Part shown: positions 39,000 to 48,190 of the stretch, piece by piece
How the letters are laid out: every line of letters begins with the position of its first letter
Position numbering within the stretch: the first letter of the stretch is position 1
Origin: Streptomyces sp. PT12
GTDB taxonomy: Bacteria; Actinomycetota; Actinomycetes; Streptomycetales; Streptomycetaceae
Direction: 5' to 3'
Assembly (NCBI RefSeq): GCF_003311645.1
Contig: NZ_QEST01000142.1
Coordinates: 21,995-85,994 of the forward strand
Length of the DNA stretch: 64,000 bases
Translations under genes and position numbers: made by a program
The notes under the pieces: model-generated
Seen by the model: only the letters and a program-made list of their open reading frames with translations
The model's database searches: none
Told to the model about the DNA's origin: nothing

Positions 39000-39284
39000 G
39001 TGGGGACCGAGCCGAAGGGGCAGGACGGCCCCGAGCGCGACGAGTGGGACGACGTCGTGCTGGACGAGAGCTTCGTGCGGGACGCCGAGGTGCGGGAGCC
39101 CACCGCGCGGACCCGCATGCTGAGGGAGCGCTGGAAGGACGGGGGTCCGGCCCCGCAGCCCTGGCGCTCGGACGACCCGCCCGCGGGCTGGATACATGGC
39201 GGCGGACGGCGCGCGGAGCGGTCGGCGCGGCAGCGCAAGCGCCGCTGGTTCCGCAGGAAGGGCAAGGACGACGGCGGCGAGTGA
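39000..39284 (+). CDS. conserved hypothetical protein (94 aa)
   Basis: A small charged protein with DEWDDVVLDESFVRDAEVRE, PTARTRMLRERWKD and a strongly basic end (RQRKRRWFRRKGK). This arrangement looks like a conserved Streptomyces hypothetical, but no function is known to me. GTG 39000 is chosen because GGAGGGGG ends 7 bp before it. The ROK regulator starts 1 bp after its stop, so the two are probably co-expressed. Confidence 0.65.
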   Translation: MGTEPKGQDGPERDEWDDVVLDESFVRDAEVREPTARTRMLRERWKDGGPAPQPWRSDDPPAGWIHGGGRRAERSARQRKRRWFRRKGKDDGGE

Positions 39285-39285
39285 C

Positions 39286-40485
39286 GTGCGGGCGACCTCA
39301 CGGGACATCCGCACGGCGAATCGCTATCGCGTGCTGCGCCAGGCCATCGCCGAGTCCCCCGCGTCGAGGCCCCGCCTCGCGAGGGCGACGGGGCTGAGCC
39401 CGGCGACGGTGGCGACCCTGGTCGGCGAGCTGCTCGACCAACGGATGCTCGTGGACGCCGGGTTCGAGGACTCGGGCGGCGGGCGCCCCCGCGGGCTCCT
39501 CGCGGTGAACCCCGAAGGGGGCGCGTTGATCGGCGTGGACGTCGCCGAGACCTATGTCCATGTCGAGGTCGTGGATCTCACGCTGCGCACCCTGGCCTGC
39601 GCCCACGAGGAGCTGTCGCCTCACGATCACGCGCCCGCCGCGCTGGTCCGCCGCATCGGCGGCGCCGTGCGCGCGGCCACCGCGAGGGCGTCGACCGGGG
39701 CGCCGCTGCTCGGCGCGGGCATCAGCATGCCGGGGATGGTGGACCGGGAGGGCGGCGTCTCGGTCTACGCCGCGAACTGGGACTGGCACGACGTCCCGTT
39801 GCTCGACCTCCTCTCCGGCGAGGTGCCATCGCCGCTCTATCTGGACAACCCCATGCGGGCCTGCCTGGTCGCCGAGCTGTGGTTCGGCGCGGCCAGCGGG
39901 CACGAGGACGCCGTGGTGGTCAACCTCGGGACGGGCGTGGGCGCCGGGCTCGCGCTAGGCGGCGCGCTGCACCGGGGCGCCTCCAACAGCGCGGGCGAGT
40001 GGGGCCACACCCAGCTGGTGCTCGACGGGCGGCCCTGCCACTGCGGGCGGCACGGCTGCGTCGAGAGCTATGTGGGCGCCCCCGGCATCATGCGGACGCT
40101 GCGCGAGATCGGCGCCGGGAGTCCCCTGCTGAGCGGGGAGGACCAGACGGCCACCGTGGACCTGCTGGCCCGCGCGCACGGCGATGGCGACCCGGTGGCG
40201 GCGCGGGTGTTCGCGGAGACCGGCGGCTACCTGGGCGCGGCGCTCGCCGATCTGGTCAATCTCCTGGACCCCGAAGTGATCATCCTGACCGGCTGGGTGG
40301 CCAGGGCGCTCGGCGCCCCGCTGCTCGACGAGGCGCGCGCGGCGGTGGCCCGGCACGCGCTGAGCCGCCCGCTGGAAAGCACCGAGATCGTGCTCAGCCC
40401 GATCCGGGTCAACCCCGTGAGCCTCGGCGCCGCGACGTTCGCCCTCGAGGGCGCGCTCGCCTCAGTCGGCCACGGCCACGGGTGA
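39286..40485 (+). CDS. ROK-family transcriptional regulator
   Basis: The 399-residue protein has an N-terminal winged helix-turn-helix (RPRLARATGLSPATVATLVG) and a ROK sugar-kinase-like domain. Visible are VVVNLGTGVGAGLALGGALH (nucleotide-binding) and the zinc motif CHCGRHGCVES, with His in GEWGHTQLV as the fourth ligand. Start GTG 39286 directly follows the upstream stop. It probably senses a sugar or sugar phosphate and controls nearby genes; the target is not evident, and the next gene is an alpha/beta hydrolase 71 bp away. Confidence 0.85.
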   Translation: MRATSRDIRTANRYRVLRQAIAESPASRPRLARATGLSPATVATLVGELLDQRMLVDAGFEDSGGGRPRGLLAVNPEGGALIGVDVAETYVHVEVVDLTLRTLACAHEELSPHDHAPAALVRRIGGAVRAATARASTGAPLLGAGISMPGMVDREGGVSVYAANWDWHDVPLLDLLSGEVPSPLYLDNPMRACLVAELWFGAASGHEDAVVVNLGTGVGAGLALGGALHRGASNSAGEWGHTQLVLDGRPCHCGRHGCVESYVGAPGIMRTLREIGAGSPLLSGEDQTATVDLLARAHGDGDPVAARVFAETGGYLGAALADLVNLLDPEVIILTGWVARALGAPLLDEARAAVARHALSRPLESTEIVLSPIRVNPVSLGAATFALEGALASVGHGHG

Positions 40486-40556
40486 GGCACCGGACAGAAT
40501 CGCCGCGGGGCGAGCCGATCGCGGACCCCGAGGCCGTCGGCGTGAGGAGCCACAGC

Positions 40557-41354
40557 ATGACCGTGCCCGGCGTTTTCCGGCCCGCCGCGGTGGACACCGG
40601 CACGCCCCCTGGCGGTGGGGCGCCCTTGCTGCTGCTGCACGGCTGGGGCTGCGACGGCGAGGACTGGGCCGCCCTGCTGCCGCTGCTGAGCCCGCACCAC
40701 CGGCTGCTCGTGCCCGACCTGCCAGGGCACGGCGGCACACCCGACCGGCCCGATCGCTGCGCGCCCCGCGAGGTGGCGGCCGATCTCGCCGCGTGGCTGC
40801 GGGAGAAGGGCACGGGCCCGGTGATCGCGGTCGGCCACTCGATGGGCGGGCAGGTGGCGGGCGCGCTCGCCGTGGAGCACCCGCGCCTCGTGCACTCGGT
40901 GGTGACGCTGGCCACGGGGTACGGCGGCGACGGCCCCGACGCGGCGGCCAGGGCCGCGGCGGAGCAGGAGGCGCTGCTGCGGGAGGGCACGGCGTGGGCG
41001 GTGCGGGCGCTGGCCGGCAAGTTCGCCGAGGCCACGCCGCCCGCGGTGCGCCGCAGGCACGAGGACCTGCTGGCGGCGATGGACCCCGGGGTGCTGGCCC
41101 GCTACCGGGAGGGGATGTATCTGGCGCGGGGGGCGTTCGGGCTGCGGGCGGCGGCCGAGCGGTATCTGCGGCGGCGGCGCTGCCCGGCGCTCGCCGTGCA
41201 CTCCTCCCCCGCCGCGGCCGCCTGGGAACGCTCGCTGCCCGCGCACACGCGTTCCCGCGTCGTCCTGTGGGAGGGCGCGGGGCACTTTCTGCACGAGGAG
41301 CGGCCCGCCGAGCTGGCGCGGCTGCTGCGCTCGTGGTGCTCCCCGGTGGACTGA
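40557..41354 (+). CDS. alpha/beta-fold hydrolase
   Basis: The 265-residue protein has the fold motifs LLLLHGWGCDGEDWAALLPL (oxyanion region), VPDLPGHGGTPDRP, and the nucleophile elbow VIAVGHSMGGQVAG with Ser. The His in GAGHFLHEERPAEL completes the triad. There is no signal peptide. The substrate cannot be told from sequence. ATG 40557 follows GAGGAG 7 bp upstream. It lies downstream of the ROK regulator on the same strand. Confidence 0.85.
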   Translation: MTVPGVFRPAAVDTGTPPGGGAPLLLLHGWGCDGEDWAALLPLLSPHHRLLVPDLPGHGGTPDRPDRCAPREVAADLAAWLREKGTGPVIAVGHSMGGQVAGALAVEHPRLVHSVVTLATGYGGDGPDAAARAAAEQEALLREGTAWAVRALAGKFAEATPPAVRRRHEDLLAAMDPGVLARYREGMYLARGAFGLRAAAERYLRRRRCPALAVHSSPAAAAWERSLPAHTRSRVVLWEGAGHFLHEERPAELARLLRSWCSPVD

Positions 41355-41583
41355 TCGCTCACGTGGACTATCCTGCCGTTCATGGGACCGTCCTACTGGC
41401 ATACCGTCACTCCGCCGCCGGTCGCCCGCTGAGGGCGCGCGGCGCGACGTTCGCGCTTCGCCGGTCGTTCACGACCTGATGGCCACGGGCCCGCTCCCGC
41501 CACGCGGTGAGCCGGGGCCCCACTCGGGCGCGCCCTCCCGCTGAGCCCCTTCCCTCGGAACTCAACGGAGCAGGACCTCCCGT

Positions 41584-42513
41584 ATGTCTTCTTCTTCCCT
41601 GTCCTCACCCCTGCCGTCGACCGCCCTCTCCCCGGCGGGAGGGGCGCCCCTGGTGCTGGCCGCCGCCACGCTGTGGGGCACCACGGGCACGGCCGCGCAC
41701 CTCGCGCCCGAGGCGGCCTCCGCGCTGTCGATAGGCGCCGCCACCATGGGCGTCGGCGGGCTTCTCACCCTCGCCACGGCGGGGCGCTCGGCGCTGGCCG
41801 TGCTGCGGGGCGGTGCCGAGGCGCTGCGCTGCGCGCTGCTCGGCGCGCTGTGCGTCGTCGTCTACCCGCTGGCCTTCTACACCTCGATGGCCTGGGCGGG
41901 GGTCGCGGTGGGCACGGTGGTCTCCATCGGCAGCGCGCCCGTGGTGGCCGCGCTGCTCGAACGCACCTTTGACGGCGCCCGGTTGACGGGCCGCTGGCTC
42001 GGGGCGACGGCCTGCGCCGGCGCGGGCTGCCTCGCGCTGGTCGCGGGCGGACCGGTCGACGGGGGCGGCGACCGGATGGCCGCCGGCGTGGCGCTCGGGC
42101 TGCTGACCGGAGCCGCCTACGCGGGCTACGCCTACGCCGGGGCCCGCATCATCAGGCGCGGCCACTCGTCGCGGGCGTCGATGGGCGTGCTGTTCGGGCT
42201 GGCCGCGACGGTGCTGCTGCCGCTGATGGCGGCGACGGGCGGGCCGCTGGTGGGCGAGCCGCGCGGCGTGGCCGTCGTCGTCTATCTGGCGGTGGTGCCG
42301 ATGTGGCTGGCGTATGTGCTGTTCGGCGCGGGCCTCGCCCGGGTGTCGGCGAGTACCGCGACCACGCTGTCGCTGTTCGAGCCGGTGGTGGCCGCGGCGC
42401 TCGGGGTCGTGGTGGTCGGCGAGCGGCTCGGCGGCCTCGCGTGGGCCGGGGTGGCCCTCATCGTGGCGGGCCTGGCGCTGATGACGGCCCGCCGCCGCCC
42501 CCGCGCCTCCTGA
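41584..42513 (+). CDS. EamA/DMT-family transporter
   Basis: The 309-residue protein has ten hydrophobic segments in two EamA repeats. The first begins LVLAAATLWGTTGTAAHLAP and the second GLLTGAAYAGYAYAGARII, with the typical late motif ASTATTLSLFEPVVAAALGV. It exports small metabolites or amino acids by family. ATG 41584 is preceded by GGAGCAGG. A clear hairpin follows the stop. Confidence 0.88.
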   Translation: MSSSSLSSPLPSTALSPAGGAPLVLAAATLWGTTGTAAHLAPEAASALSIGAATMGVGGLLTLATAGRSALAVLRGGAEALRCALLGALCVVVYPLAFYTSMAWAGVAVGTVVSIGSAPVVAALLERTFDGARLTGRWLGATACAGAGCLALVAGGPVDGGGDRMAAGVALGLLTGAAYAGYAYAGARIIRRGHSSRASMGVLFGLAATVLLPLMAATGGPLVGEPRGVAVVVYLAVVPMWLAYVLFGAGLARVSASTATTLSLFEPVVAAALGVVVVGERLGGLAWAGVALIVAGLALMTARRRPRAS

Positions 42514-42518
42514 CACGT

Positions 42519-42557
42519 CGTGCGCCCCCGGCCGCGCGAGGCGACCGGGGGCGCACG
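42519..42557. terminator. hairpin terminator between EamA and xylA
   Basis: A perfect 13-bp stem (42519-42531 with 42545-42557) with a 13-nt loop, 5 bp after the EamA stop and about 64 bp before the xylA stop on the other strand. Confidence 0.75.
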
Positions 42558-42620
42558 GCCAGGCCCTTGACCGGGCGAGCTCATGCCCGTGATCCGCCGA
42601 ACCCGACGCCGGTCACCGGC

Positions 42621-43793
42621 TCATGGGCGGACGCCCAGGAGGTGGTCCATCGCCAGCTGGTCCAGGGCCTCGAACGCCATGCCGCGCCGACCCGCGGCGT
42701 CCGGGTCGAAGTCCTCGAACGCCGAGCGGTCCGCGAGCAGCGCCGCCGCGGTCTCGCCCGGCTCCAGGGTCGGCTTGGCCAGCTCGTCCAGGCGCGAGGC
42801 GCGCAGCGCCTCCTGGACGGCAGGGTCGGCGCGGAAGGCGGCGGCGCGCTCCTTGAGGATCAGATAGTTCCGCATGCAGCCGGCGGCTGAGGCCCACACG
42901 CCGTCGACGTCCTCGGTGCGCGGCGGCTTGAAGTCGAAGTGCCGCGGGCCCTCGTACCCGGCCGTCTCCAGCAGGTCGACCAGCCAGAACGCCGAGCGCA
43001 GGTCACCGGCGCCGAAGCGCAGGTCCTGGTCGTACTTGATGCCGTTCTGCCCGTTGAGGTCGATGTGGAACAGCTTCCCCGCCCACAGCGCCTGGGCGAT
43101 GCCGTGCGGGAAGTTGAGCCCGGCCATCTGCTCGTGGCCGACCTCGGGGTTGACGCCGAACAGCTCGGGGCGCTCCAGGCGTTCGATGAAGGCGAGGGCA
43201 TGCCCGACGGTGGGCAGCAGGATGTCGCCGCGCGGCTCGTTCGGCTTGGGCTCCAGGGCGAAGCGCAGCGCGTAGCCCTGGCTGGTGACGTAGTCGGCCA
43301 GCAGGTCGAACGCCTCCTTGAACCGGTCGAGGGCGGCGCGCACGTCCTTGGCGCCCCCCGACTCGGCGCCCTCGCGGCCGCCCCAGGCCACATAGGTCTG
43401 CGCGCCGAGCTCGGCGGCCAGGTCGATGTTCCGCATGGTCTTGCGGATGGCGTACCTGCGGACGTCGCGGTCGTTGGCCGTGAAGGCGCCGTCCTTGAAG
43501 ACCGGGTGGTTGAAGAGGTTGGTTGTGGCCATGGGGACGACCATGCCGGTGGCGTCAAGGGCCTGCCTGAAGCGCTTGATGTGGCCGTCGCGCTCGCTCT
43601 CCGACGCGCCGAACGGGATCAGGTCGTCGTCGTGGAAGGTGACGCCGTGGGCGCCGAGCTCCGAGAGACGGGTGACCGACTCCACCGGGTCGAGGGCGGG
43701 GCGGGTGGCGTCACCGAACGGGTCGCGGCCCTGCCAGCCGACGGTCCACAGACCGAAGGTGAACTTGTCCGCGGGAGTGGGCTGGAATGACAT
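42621..43793 (-). CDS. xylA: xylose isomerase
   Basis: The 390-residue protein is a class I actinobacterial xylose isomerase: [33 protein letters not shown] with the catalytic His, [36 protein letters not shown] and [20 protein letters not shown] carrying the metal ligands. It converts D-xylose to D-xylulose in the cytoplasm. GAGGAG lies just before ATG 43793. It is divergent from xylB-xylR, with a palindromic operator between them. Confidence 0.97.
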   Translation of the reverse strand: MSFQPTPADKFTFGLWTVGWQGRDPFGDATRPALDPVESVTRLSELGAHGVTFHDDDLIPFGASESERDGHIKRFRQALDATGMVVPMATTNLFNHPVFKDGAFTANDRDVRRYAIRKTMRNIDLAAELGAQTYVAWGGREGAESGGAKDVRAALDRFKEAFDLLADYVTSQGYALRFALEPKPNEPRGDILLPTVGHALAFIERLERPELFGVNPEVGHEQMAGLNFPHGIAQALWAGKLFHIDLNGQNGIKYDQDLRFGAGDLRSAFWLVDLLETAGYEGPRHFDFKPPRTEDVDGVWASAAGCMRNYLILKERAAAFRADPAVQEALRASRLDELAKPTLEPGETAAALLADRSAFEDFDPDAAGRRGMAFEALDQLAMDHLLGVRP

Positions 43794-43813
43794 GGCTGCT
43801 CCTCGGCTCCCAG

Positions 43814-43841
43814 TATTTCGTCATGGCCGTTGACAAATTAG
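43814..43841. promoter_or_regulatory. candidate XylR (ROK) operator between xylA and xylB
   Basis: An imperfect inverted repeat, TATTTCGTCA at the left and TTGACAAATTA at the right, separated by TGGCCG. It is an AT-rich island in the GC-rich xylA-xylB gap and sits where both promoters must lie (TAGTAT to the right, TACTGG on the other strand). The assignment to XylR rests on position and symmetry. Confidence 0.65.
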
Positions 43842-43906
43842 TATGCACGAGCCCCCTGGGGAAGTCCCCCGACCGCCGCGCACCACCCGCAGAGAGGACC
43901 GCGCCC

Positions 43907-45340
43907 ATGGCCGCACCGGAAGGACCCCTCGTCATCGGCGTGGACAGCTCCACGCAGTCCACCAAGGTCCTGGTCGTGGACACCGCGACCGGCGCCGTGG
44001 TGGCGCGCGGGCAGGCCCCGCACGTGGTGACCGCCGAGCACGACAGCGACCCCGAGCAGTGGTGGTCGGCGCTCGTCGAGGCCGTCGAACAGTGCGGCCC
44101 GGTCGCGCGGCAGGCCGCCGCCATCTCGGTCGCGGGCCAGCAGCACGGCCTGGTCGCCCTCGGCGCCGAAGGCCGCCCGGTGCGCAACGCCCTGCTGTGG
44201 AACGACACCCGCTCGGCGCCGCAGCGCGACCGGCTGATCGAGGAGCTGGGCGGGCCCGGGGTGTGGGCGGAGCGGACCGGCAGCGTCCCCGCGCCGTCGT
44301 TCACGGTGACCAAGTGGGCCTGGCTGCGGGAGAACGAGCCCGAGGCGGCCGCCGCCACCCGTGCCGTCCGCCTCCCGCACGACTACCTGACCGGGCGGCT
44401 CACCGGGCAGGGCGTGACCGGTGGCACGACCGACCGGGGCGACGCCTCGGGAAGCGGCTGGTGGTCGTCCGACACCGAGAGCTACGACGAGGCGATCCTG
44501 TCCCATGTCGGCCTCGACCCCGCCCTGTTGCCCCGCGTGGTGGCCTCGGGCGAGGCCGCGGGGACGGTCGCCTCGGGACTGCCGCTGCCCGAGGGGATCC
44601 TGGTCGCGGGGGGCACGGGCGACAACATGGCGGGCGCCCTCGGGCTCGGCCTCGGCCCTGGCCGCCCGGTGCTCAGCCTGGGCACTTCGGGCACCGTCTA
44701 CACCGTCTCCGAACGCCGGGCCACCGACGCGAGCGGCATCGTCGCGGGCTTCGCCGACGCGCGAGACGACTGGCTGCCGCTGGCCTGCACCCTGAACTGC
44801 ACGCAGGCCGTGGACCGTTTCGCCGCGCTCCTCGGCCTTGACCGCGAGGCCGTCGAGCCGGGCGGCTCCGCCGTGGTGCTGCCGTTCCTCGACGGCGAGC
44901 GGACGCCCGACCTGCCGTACGCGTCGGGCCTCGTGCACGGGCTGCGGCACGGGACCACCCGCGGGCAGCTGCTCCAAGCCGCCTACGACGGCGCGGTGTT
45001 CGCCCTGCTGCGCGCCCTCGACCTGGTGCTCGACGACACCGCGGACACCTCGGAGCCGATCCTGCTGATCGGCGGCGGCGCCCGGGGCACCGCGTGGCGC
45101 GAGACCGTGCGCCGCCTCTCGGGCCGCCCGGTGAAGGTGCCGGTCGCCGACGAGCTGGTCGCCCTTGGCGCCGCGGCCCAGGCCGCGGGCCTGCTCATCG
45201 GCCGCGACCCGGCCGCGGTCGCCCGGGACTGGGAGACCACCGCGGGCTCGAGCCACGGCGCGGTCGAACGGGACGACGACGCGCTCGCCCGCCTCGACGC
45301 CACGCTGCACGACGCCGACGCGCTGCTGCGGCAGCGCTGA
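43907..45340 (+). CDS. xylB: xylulokinase
   Basis: The 477-residue protein is a FGGY sugar kinase: GVDSSTQSTKVLVVDTATG (phosphate 1), AAISVAGQQHGLVALG, WNDTRSAPQRDRL, LPHDYLTGRLTG, LGTSGTVYTVSERR and LLIGGGARGTAWRETVRRLS. It phosphorylates D-xylulose for entry into the pentose phosphate pathway. ATG 43907 follows GAGAGGA. The regulator gene starts 8 bp after its stop, so the two form one unit. Confidence 0.95.
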   Translation: MAAPEGPLVIGVDSSTQSTKVLVVDTATGAVVARGQAPHVVTAEHDSDPEQWWSALVEAVEQCGPVARQAAAISVAGQQHGLVALGAEGRPVRNALLWNDTRSAPQRDRLIEELGGPGVWAERTGSVPAPSFTVTKWAWLRENEPEAAAATRAVRLPHDYLTGRLTGQGVTGGTTDRGDASGSGWWSSDTESYDEAILSHVGLDPALLPRVVASGEAAGTVASGLPLPEGILVAGGTGDNMAGALGLGLGPGRPVLSLGTSGTVYTVSERRATDASGIVAGFADARDDWLPLACTLNCTQAVDRFAALLGLDREAVEPGGSAVVLPFLDGERTPDLPYASGLVHGLRHGTTRGQLLQAAYDGAVFALLRALDLVLDDTADTSEPILLIGGGARGTAWRETVRRLSGRPVKVPVADELVALGAAAQAAGLLIGRDPAAVARDWETTAGSSHGAVERDDDALARLDATLHDADALLRQR

Positions 45341-45348
45341 GGCGCGCC

Positions 45349-46704
45349 ATGGTCGCGCCCGCCCCCGCGTCCCAGGCGCAGATGCGCCAGCGGAACCTCT
45401 CCCGCGTGCTGCACACCCTGGCAGCCGAGGGGCCGCTCTCCCGCGCCGCCGTGGCCGCCAGGATCGGGCTGACCAGGGCCGCGGTCTCCACGCTCGTCGA
45501 CGAGCTGCTGCGCGGCGGGCTGCTGGTGGAGCGCGGCCCCGGGCGCTCGGGGTCCGTGGGCCGCCCCGGCACCCAGCTGCTGCTCGCCGACCGCGGGCCC
45601 TGCGGCCTCGGCGCGGAAATCGGTGTCGACCACCTCGCGGTCTGCGTCATGGACCTGCGCGGCGACGTCCGCGTGCGGCTCGAGCGCGTCAGCCGGGGCC
45701 AGGGCAGCGACCCGGCCGAAGTCCTCCCCCAGGTCGGCGAGATGCTGCGGCGGGCGACCGCGGAGGCCGCCGAGGCGGGGCTTGCGCCCGCGGGCCTGAC
45801 CGTGGCCGTTCCCGGGCTGGTCGCGCGGAACACCGCGACCGTGCTGCGCGCGCCGAACCTCGGCTGGCACGGCGTCGACCTCGCGCGGCTGCTCCCCGCC
45901 GACCTCGGCCCGCTCGCGGTGGAGAACGAGGCCAACCTGGGCGCGCTCGCCGAGCTGTGGTCCGCGCACCACGGCGCGTCGGAGCGCGACCGGCTCCCGG
46001 GCGCCGCCGGTGCGGACGGTGCCGCCGGTGCGGACGGTGCCGCCGGTGCCGCCGGTGCCGCCGGTGCCGCCGGTGCCGACAGCTTCGTGCACGTCTCGGC
46101 CGAGATCGGCATCGGCGCCGCCCTCGTCGTCGACGGCGAACTCCTGCGCGGCGCCCATGGCTTCGCGGGCGAGCTCGGCCACCTGCCGGTGCACCCCAGG
46201 GGCCGCCCGTGCTCGTGCGGGGGCCAGGGCTGCCTTGAGACCTACGCGGGCGCCGAGGCCGTGCTGCGCGCGGCCGGGCTCGAGCCGGGCCCCGGGGTGC
46301 GCATGGGCGCCCTCACCGCGCGCTGCGAGGCGGGCGAGCCGACGGCACTGCGGGCCGTGCGGCAGGCGGGCACCGCGCTGGGCATCGCGCTCTCGGGCGC
46401 CGTCAACCTGCTCGACCCCCGGCAGGTGGTCATCGGTGGCGCGCTGGCCAGGCTCGCGCCCTGGCTGCTGCCCCCCGTCTCCCGAGAGCTGGCCCGCCGC
46501 ACCTCCGTGGCGGCGGGCGGCCGCGACTCCCCGGTGCCGGTGACCGCCTCGCCCCTCGGCCCTGACGGCCCCCTGCTCGGCGCCGCCATGTCCGCGGTGC
46601 GCACGGCGCTCGACCGCCCCGGCGAGCTGGTCAAGGGCGGTGCCGCGGGGGCGCGTTGGTCGCCGACCGGACTTGGCAACGCGGCCGAAGGGGCGTCAGC
46701 ATGA
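45349..46704 (+). CDS. xylR: ROK-family xylose repressor
   Basis: The 451-residue protein has an N-terminal winged HTH (LSRAAVAARIGLTRAAVSTL) and a ROK domain with VENEANLGALAELW, GIGAALVVDGELLRGAHGFA and the zinc motif CSCGGQGCLE. Between ERDRLPG and DSFVHVSAEIG it carries a ~25-residue Gly-Ala-Ala/Asp insertion encoded by 9-bp repeats, right before the glycine-rich phosphate loop. Homologues normally have a short loop here. It should repress xylA and xylB in the absence of xylose, acting at the palindrome near 43.83 kb. Confidence 0.9.
   Translation: MVAPAPASQAQMRQRNLSRVLHTLAAEGPLSRAAVAARIGLTRAAVSTLVDELLRGGLLVERGPGRSGSVGRPGTQLLLADRGPCGLGAEIGVDHLAVCVMDLRGDVRVRLERVSRGQGSDPAEVLPQVGEMLRRATAEAAEAGLAPAGLTVAVPGLVARNTATVLRAPNLGWHGVDLARLLPADLGPLAVENEANLGALAELWSAHHGASERDRLPGAAGADGAAGADGAAGAAGAAGAAGADSFVHVSAEIGIGAALVVDGELLRGAHGFAGELGHLPVHPRGRPCSCGGQGCLETYAGAEAVLRAAGLEPGPGVRMGALTARCEAGEPTALRAVRQAGTALGIALSGAVNLLDPRQVVIGGALARLAPWLLPPVSRELARRTSVAAGGRDSPVPVTASPLGPDGPLLGAAMSAVRTALDRPGELVKGGAAGARWSPTGLGNAAEGASA
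46002..46077. repeat. 9-bp coding tandem repeat in xylR
   Basis: Units GCCGCCGGT, some alternating with GCGGACGGT, run through this stretch in frame and encode AAG and ADG units. The first copies alternate and the last four are uniform, suggesting recent slippage expansion. Confidence 0.85.
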
Positions 46705-46708
46705 GGGC

Positions 46709-47338
46709 ATGGCCTCCCCTCACCCGCCATCCGGGCCCGCCCGCCGCGCCCTGCTGCGCGGCGGTGGCGCCGTGCTCGTCACCGGAGCCACCATGACGGC
46801 CTCGGCCGCCGGGGTGCTGCCGACCCCGGGGGACGGCGCGGGCGCGCCGTTCCGCGACGGCTTCCCCGGCGCCGAGTGGGCCCCGGCGCACCCCTCCAAC
46901 TACACGTGGGCGCGGCGCCCTTCGAGCCACACCATCGACCGTGTGGTCATCCATGTCGCACAGGAGACCTACCGCGACACCATCGGCATCTTCGCCGACC
47001 GCGCCCGTGAGGTGTCGGCCCACTACGTCGTCGCCGCCGACGGCCGCGTCGCCCAGTGCCTGCGCGACTCCGACATCGGGTGGCACGCGGGCAACTGGGA
47101 CCACAACACCCGTTCCATCGGCATCGAGCACGAGGGCTGGGTGGACGAGCCCGAGTGGTTCACCGACGCGATGTACGAGCGTTCCGCGGCGCTGACCGCG
47201 TATCTCTGCGACGCCTATGGCATCCGCAAGGACCGCACCGGCGTCATCGGCCACAGCGAGGTCCCGCGCGCCACGCACACCGACCCGGGGTCGCTGTGGG
47301 ACTGGGAGCGCTATCTGCGGCTGGTCAACGCCGTCTGA
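46709..47338 (+). CDS. exported N-acetylmuramoyl-L-alanine amidase (Amidase_2)
   Basis: The 209-residue protein has a twin-arginine-like signal (ARRALLRGGGAVLVTGATMT). The catalytic domain shows the zinc ligands and core of type-2 amidases: IDRVVIHVAQ, VSAHYVVAADGRVAQCLRDS, IGWHAGNWDHNTRSIGIEHE and GVIGHSEVPRATHTDPGSLW. It cleaves the amide between MurNAc and the stem peptide in the wall. It starts 4 bp after the xylR stop with only a weak ribosome site, so it may be translated with xylR, an odd pairing with xylose genes. Confidence 0.88.
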   Translation: MASPHPPSGPARRALLRGGGAVLVTGATMTASAAGVLPTPGDGAGAPFRDGFPGAEWAPAHPSNYTWARRPSSHTIDRVVIHVAQETYRDTIGIFADRAREVSAHYVVAADGRVAQCLRDSDIGWHAGNWDHNTRSIGIEHEGWVDEPEWFTDAMYERSAALTAYLCDAYGIRKDRTGVIGHSEVPRATHTDPGSLWDWERYLRLVNAV

Positions 47339-47545
47339 GAACGGGCCCCTTCACACGGGCTGACCCGCCCCGGAACGCCGTCGCCGACGGGGCCACCGCC
47401 GAACGAGCGGCCGACGGGTGGCGGGGCGCTGAGAACACGTCACTCCCGACGCCTCTCAATCCTCTCCGGACTGTTTTTCATCAGATCCGGCGAATTACGG
47501 TTCGAGTCCTCATGTCGGGCGTGACGCGAGCGCAAATATCGCCCC

Positions 47546-48181
47546 GTGAAGACGACGCAGCGCGCACGCCGGGTGGCGGCCGGTGCCGCCTGTGCCACGC
47601 TCCTGCTGACCCTGGTCGCGGGGGGCTCGGCCCGGGGGGCGCCCGCGCACGGCATCCCCGACTGGCCCTGGCCACCGCCGCATCCGCCGCACCCTTGCTG
47701 GTGGTGGCACTGCCCCCCGTCACCCCCCACTCCCACGCCGCCCACTCCCACGCCCCCCGTTCCCACGCCGCCCGAGCCCACCCCTCCCCCGGTGCCGACT
47801 CCGCCTCCCGTGCCGAGCCCGCCGCCGGTCCCCTCACCGCCACAGGAGCCGAGCCAGCCTCCCGCGCCGCGGCCTTCGCCGACGCCCGACCACGAGGAGC
47901 CGCCTCCCGCCCCGGCTCCGGCGCCCGCCCCACCGCCTCGGGCGCCGGAGCCTGACCCCACCCCCACACCCGAGCCACCGCGGGAGCCGTCGCCCTCCCC
48001 CACACCGGAGGCGACGCCCTCGCCGCTGCCCGCGGCGGTGCCGAGCGCCGTGGACGGCGACCCGCCGGACCGCGGTGGCTCTCTCGTCAGCCGCACCCTG
48101 CTGGTCGTCGCCCCCGCGGTGCTCGCCGCCGCCGTGCTCCGTCCCCGTTCCCGTCCCGGCCCCCGTTCCGGCGCCGGCTAG
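47546..48181 (+). CDS. exported Pro-rich, Trp-containing wall/membrane protein
   Basis: The 211-residue protein has a signal peptide (VAAGAACATLLLTLVAGGSA), then a Pro/Trp/His cluster (DWPWPPPHPPHPCWWWHCPP), about 100 residues of PTPPxPTPP-like repeats, and a C-terminal hydrophobic segment, LLVVAPAVLAAAVL, before a basic tail. This is the layout of a surface protein that spans the wall and is anchored in the membrane. No LPxTG motif is seen. Start GTG 47546 without a clear Shine-Dalgarno. The DUF4239 gene begins 9 bp after its stop. Confidence 0.65.
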   Translation: MKTTQRARRVAAGAACATLLLTLVAGGSARGAPAHGIPDWPWPPPHPPHPCWWWHCPPSPPTPTPPTPTPPVPTPPEPTPPPVPTPPPVPSPPPVPSPPQEPSQPPAPRPSPTPDHEEPPPAPAPAPAPPPRAPEPDPTPTPEPPREPSPSPTPEATPSPLPAAVPSAVDGDPPDRGGSLVSRTLLVVAPAVLAAAVLRPRSRPGPRSGAG

Positions 48182-48190
48182 GAGGTCACG

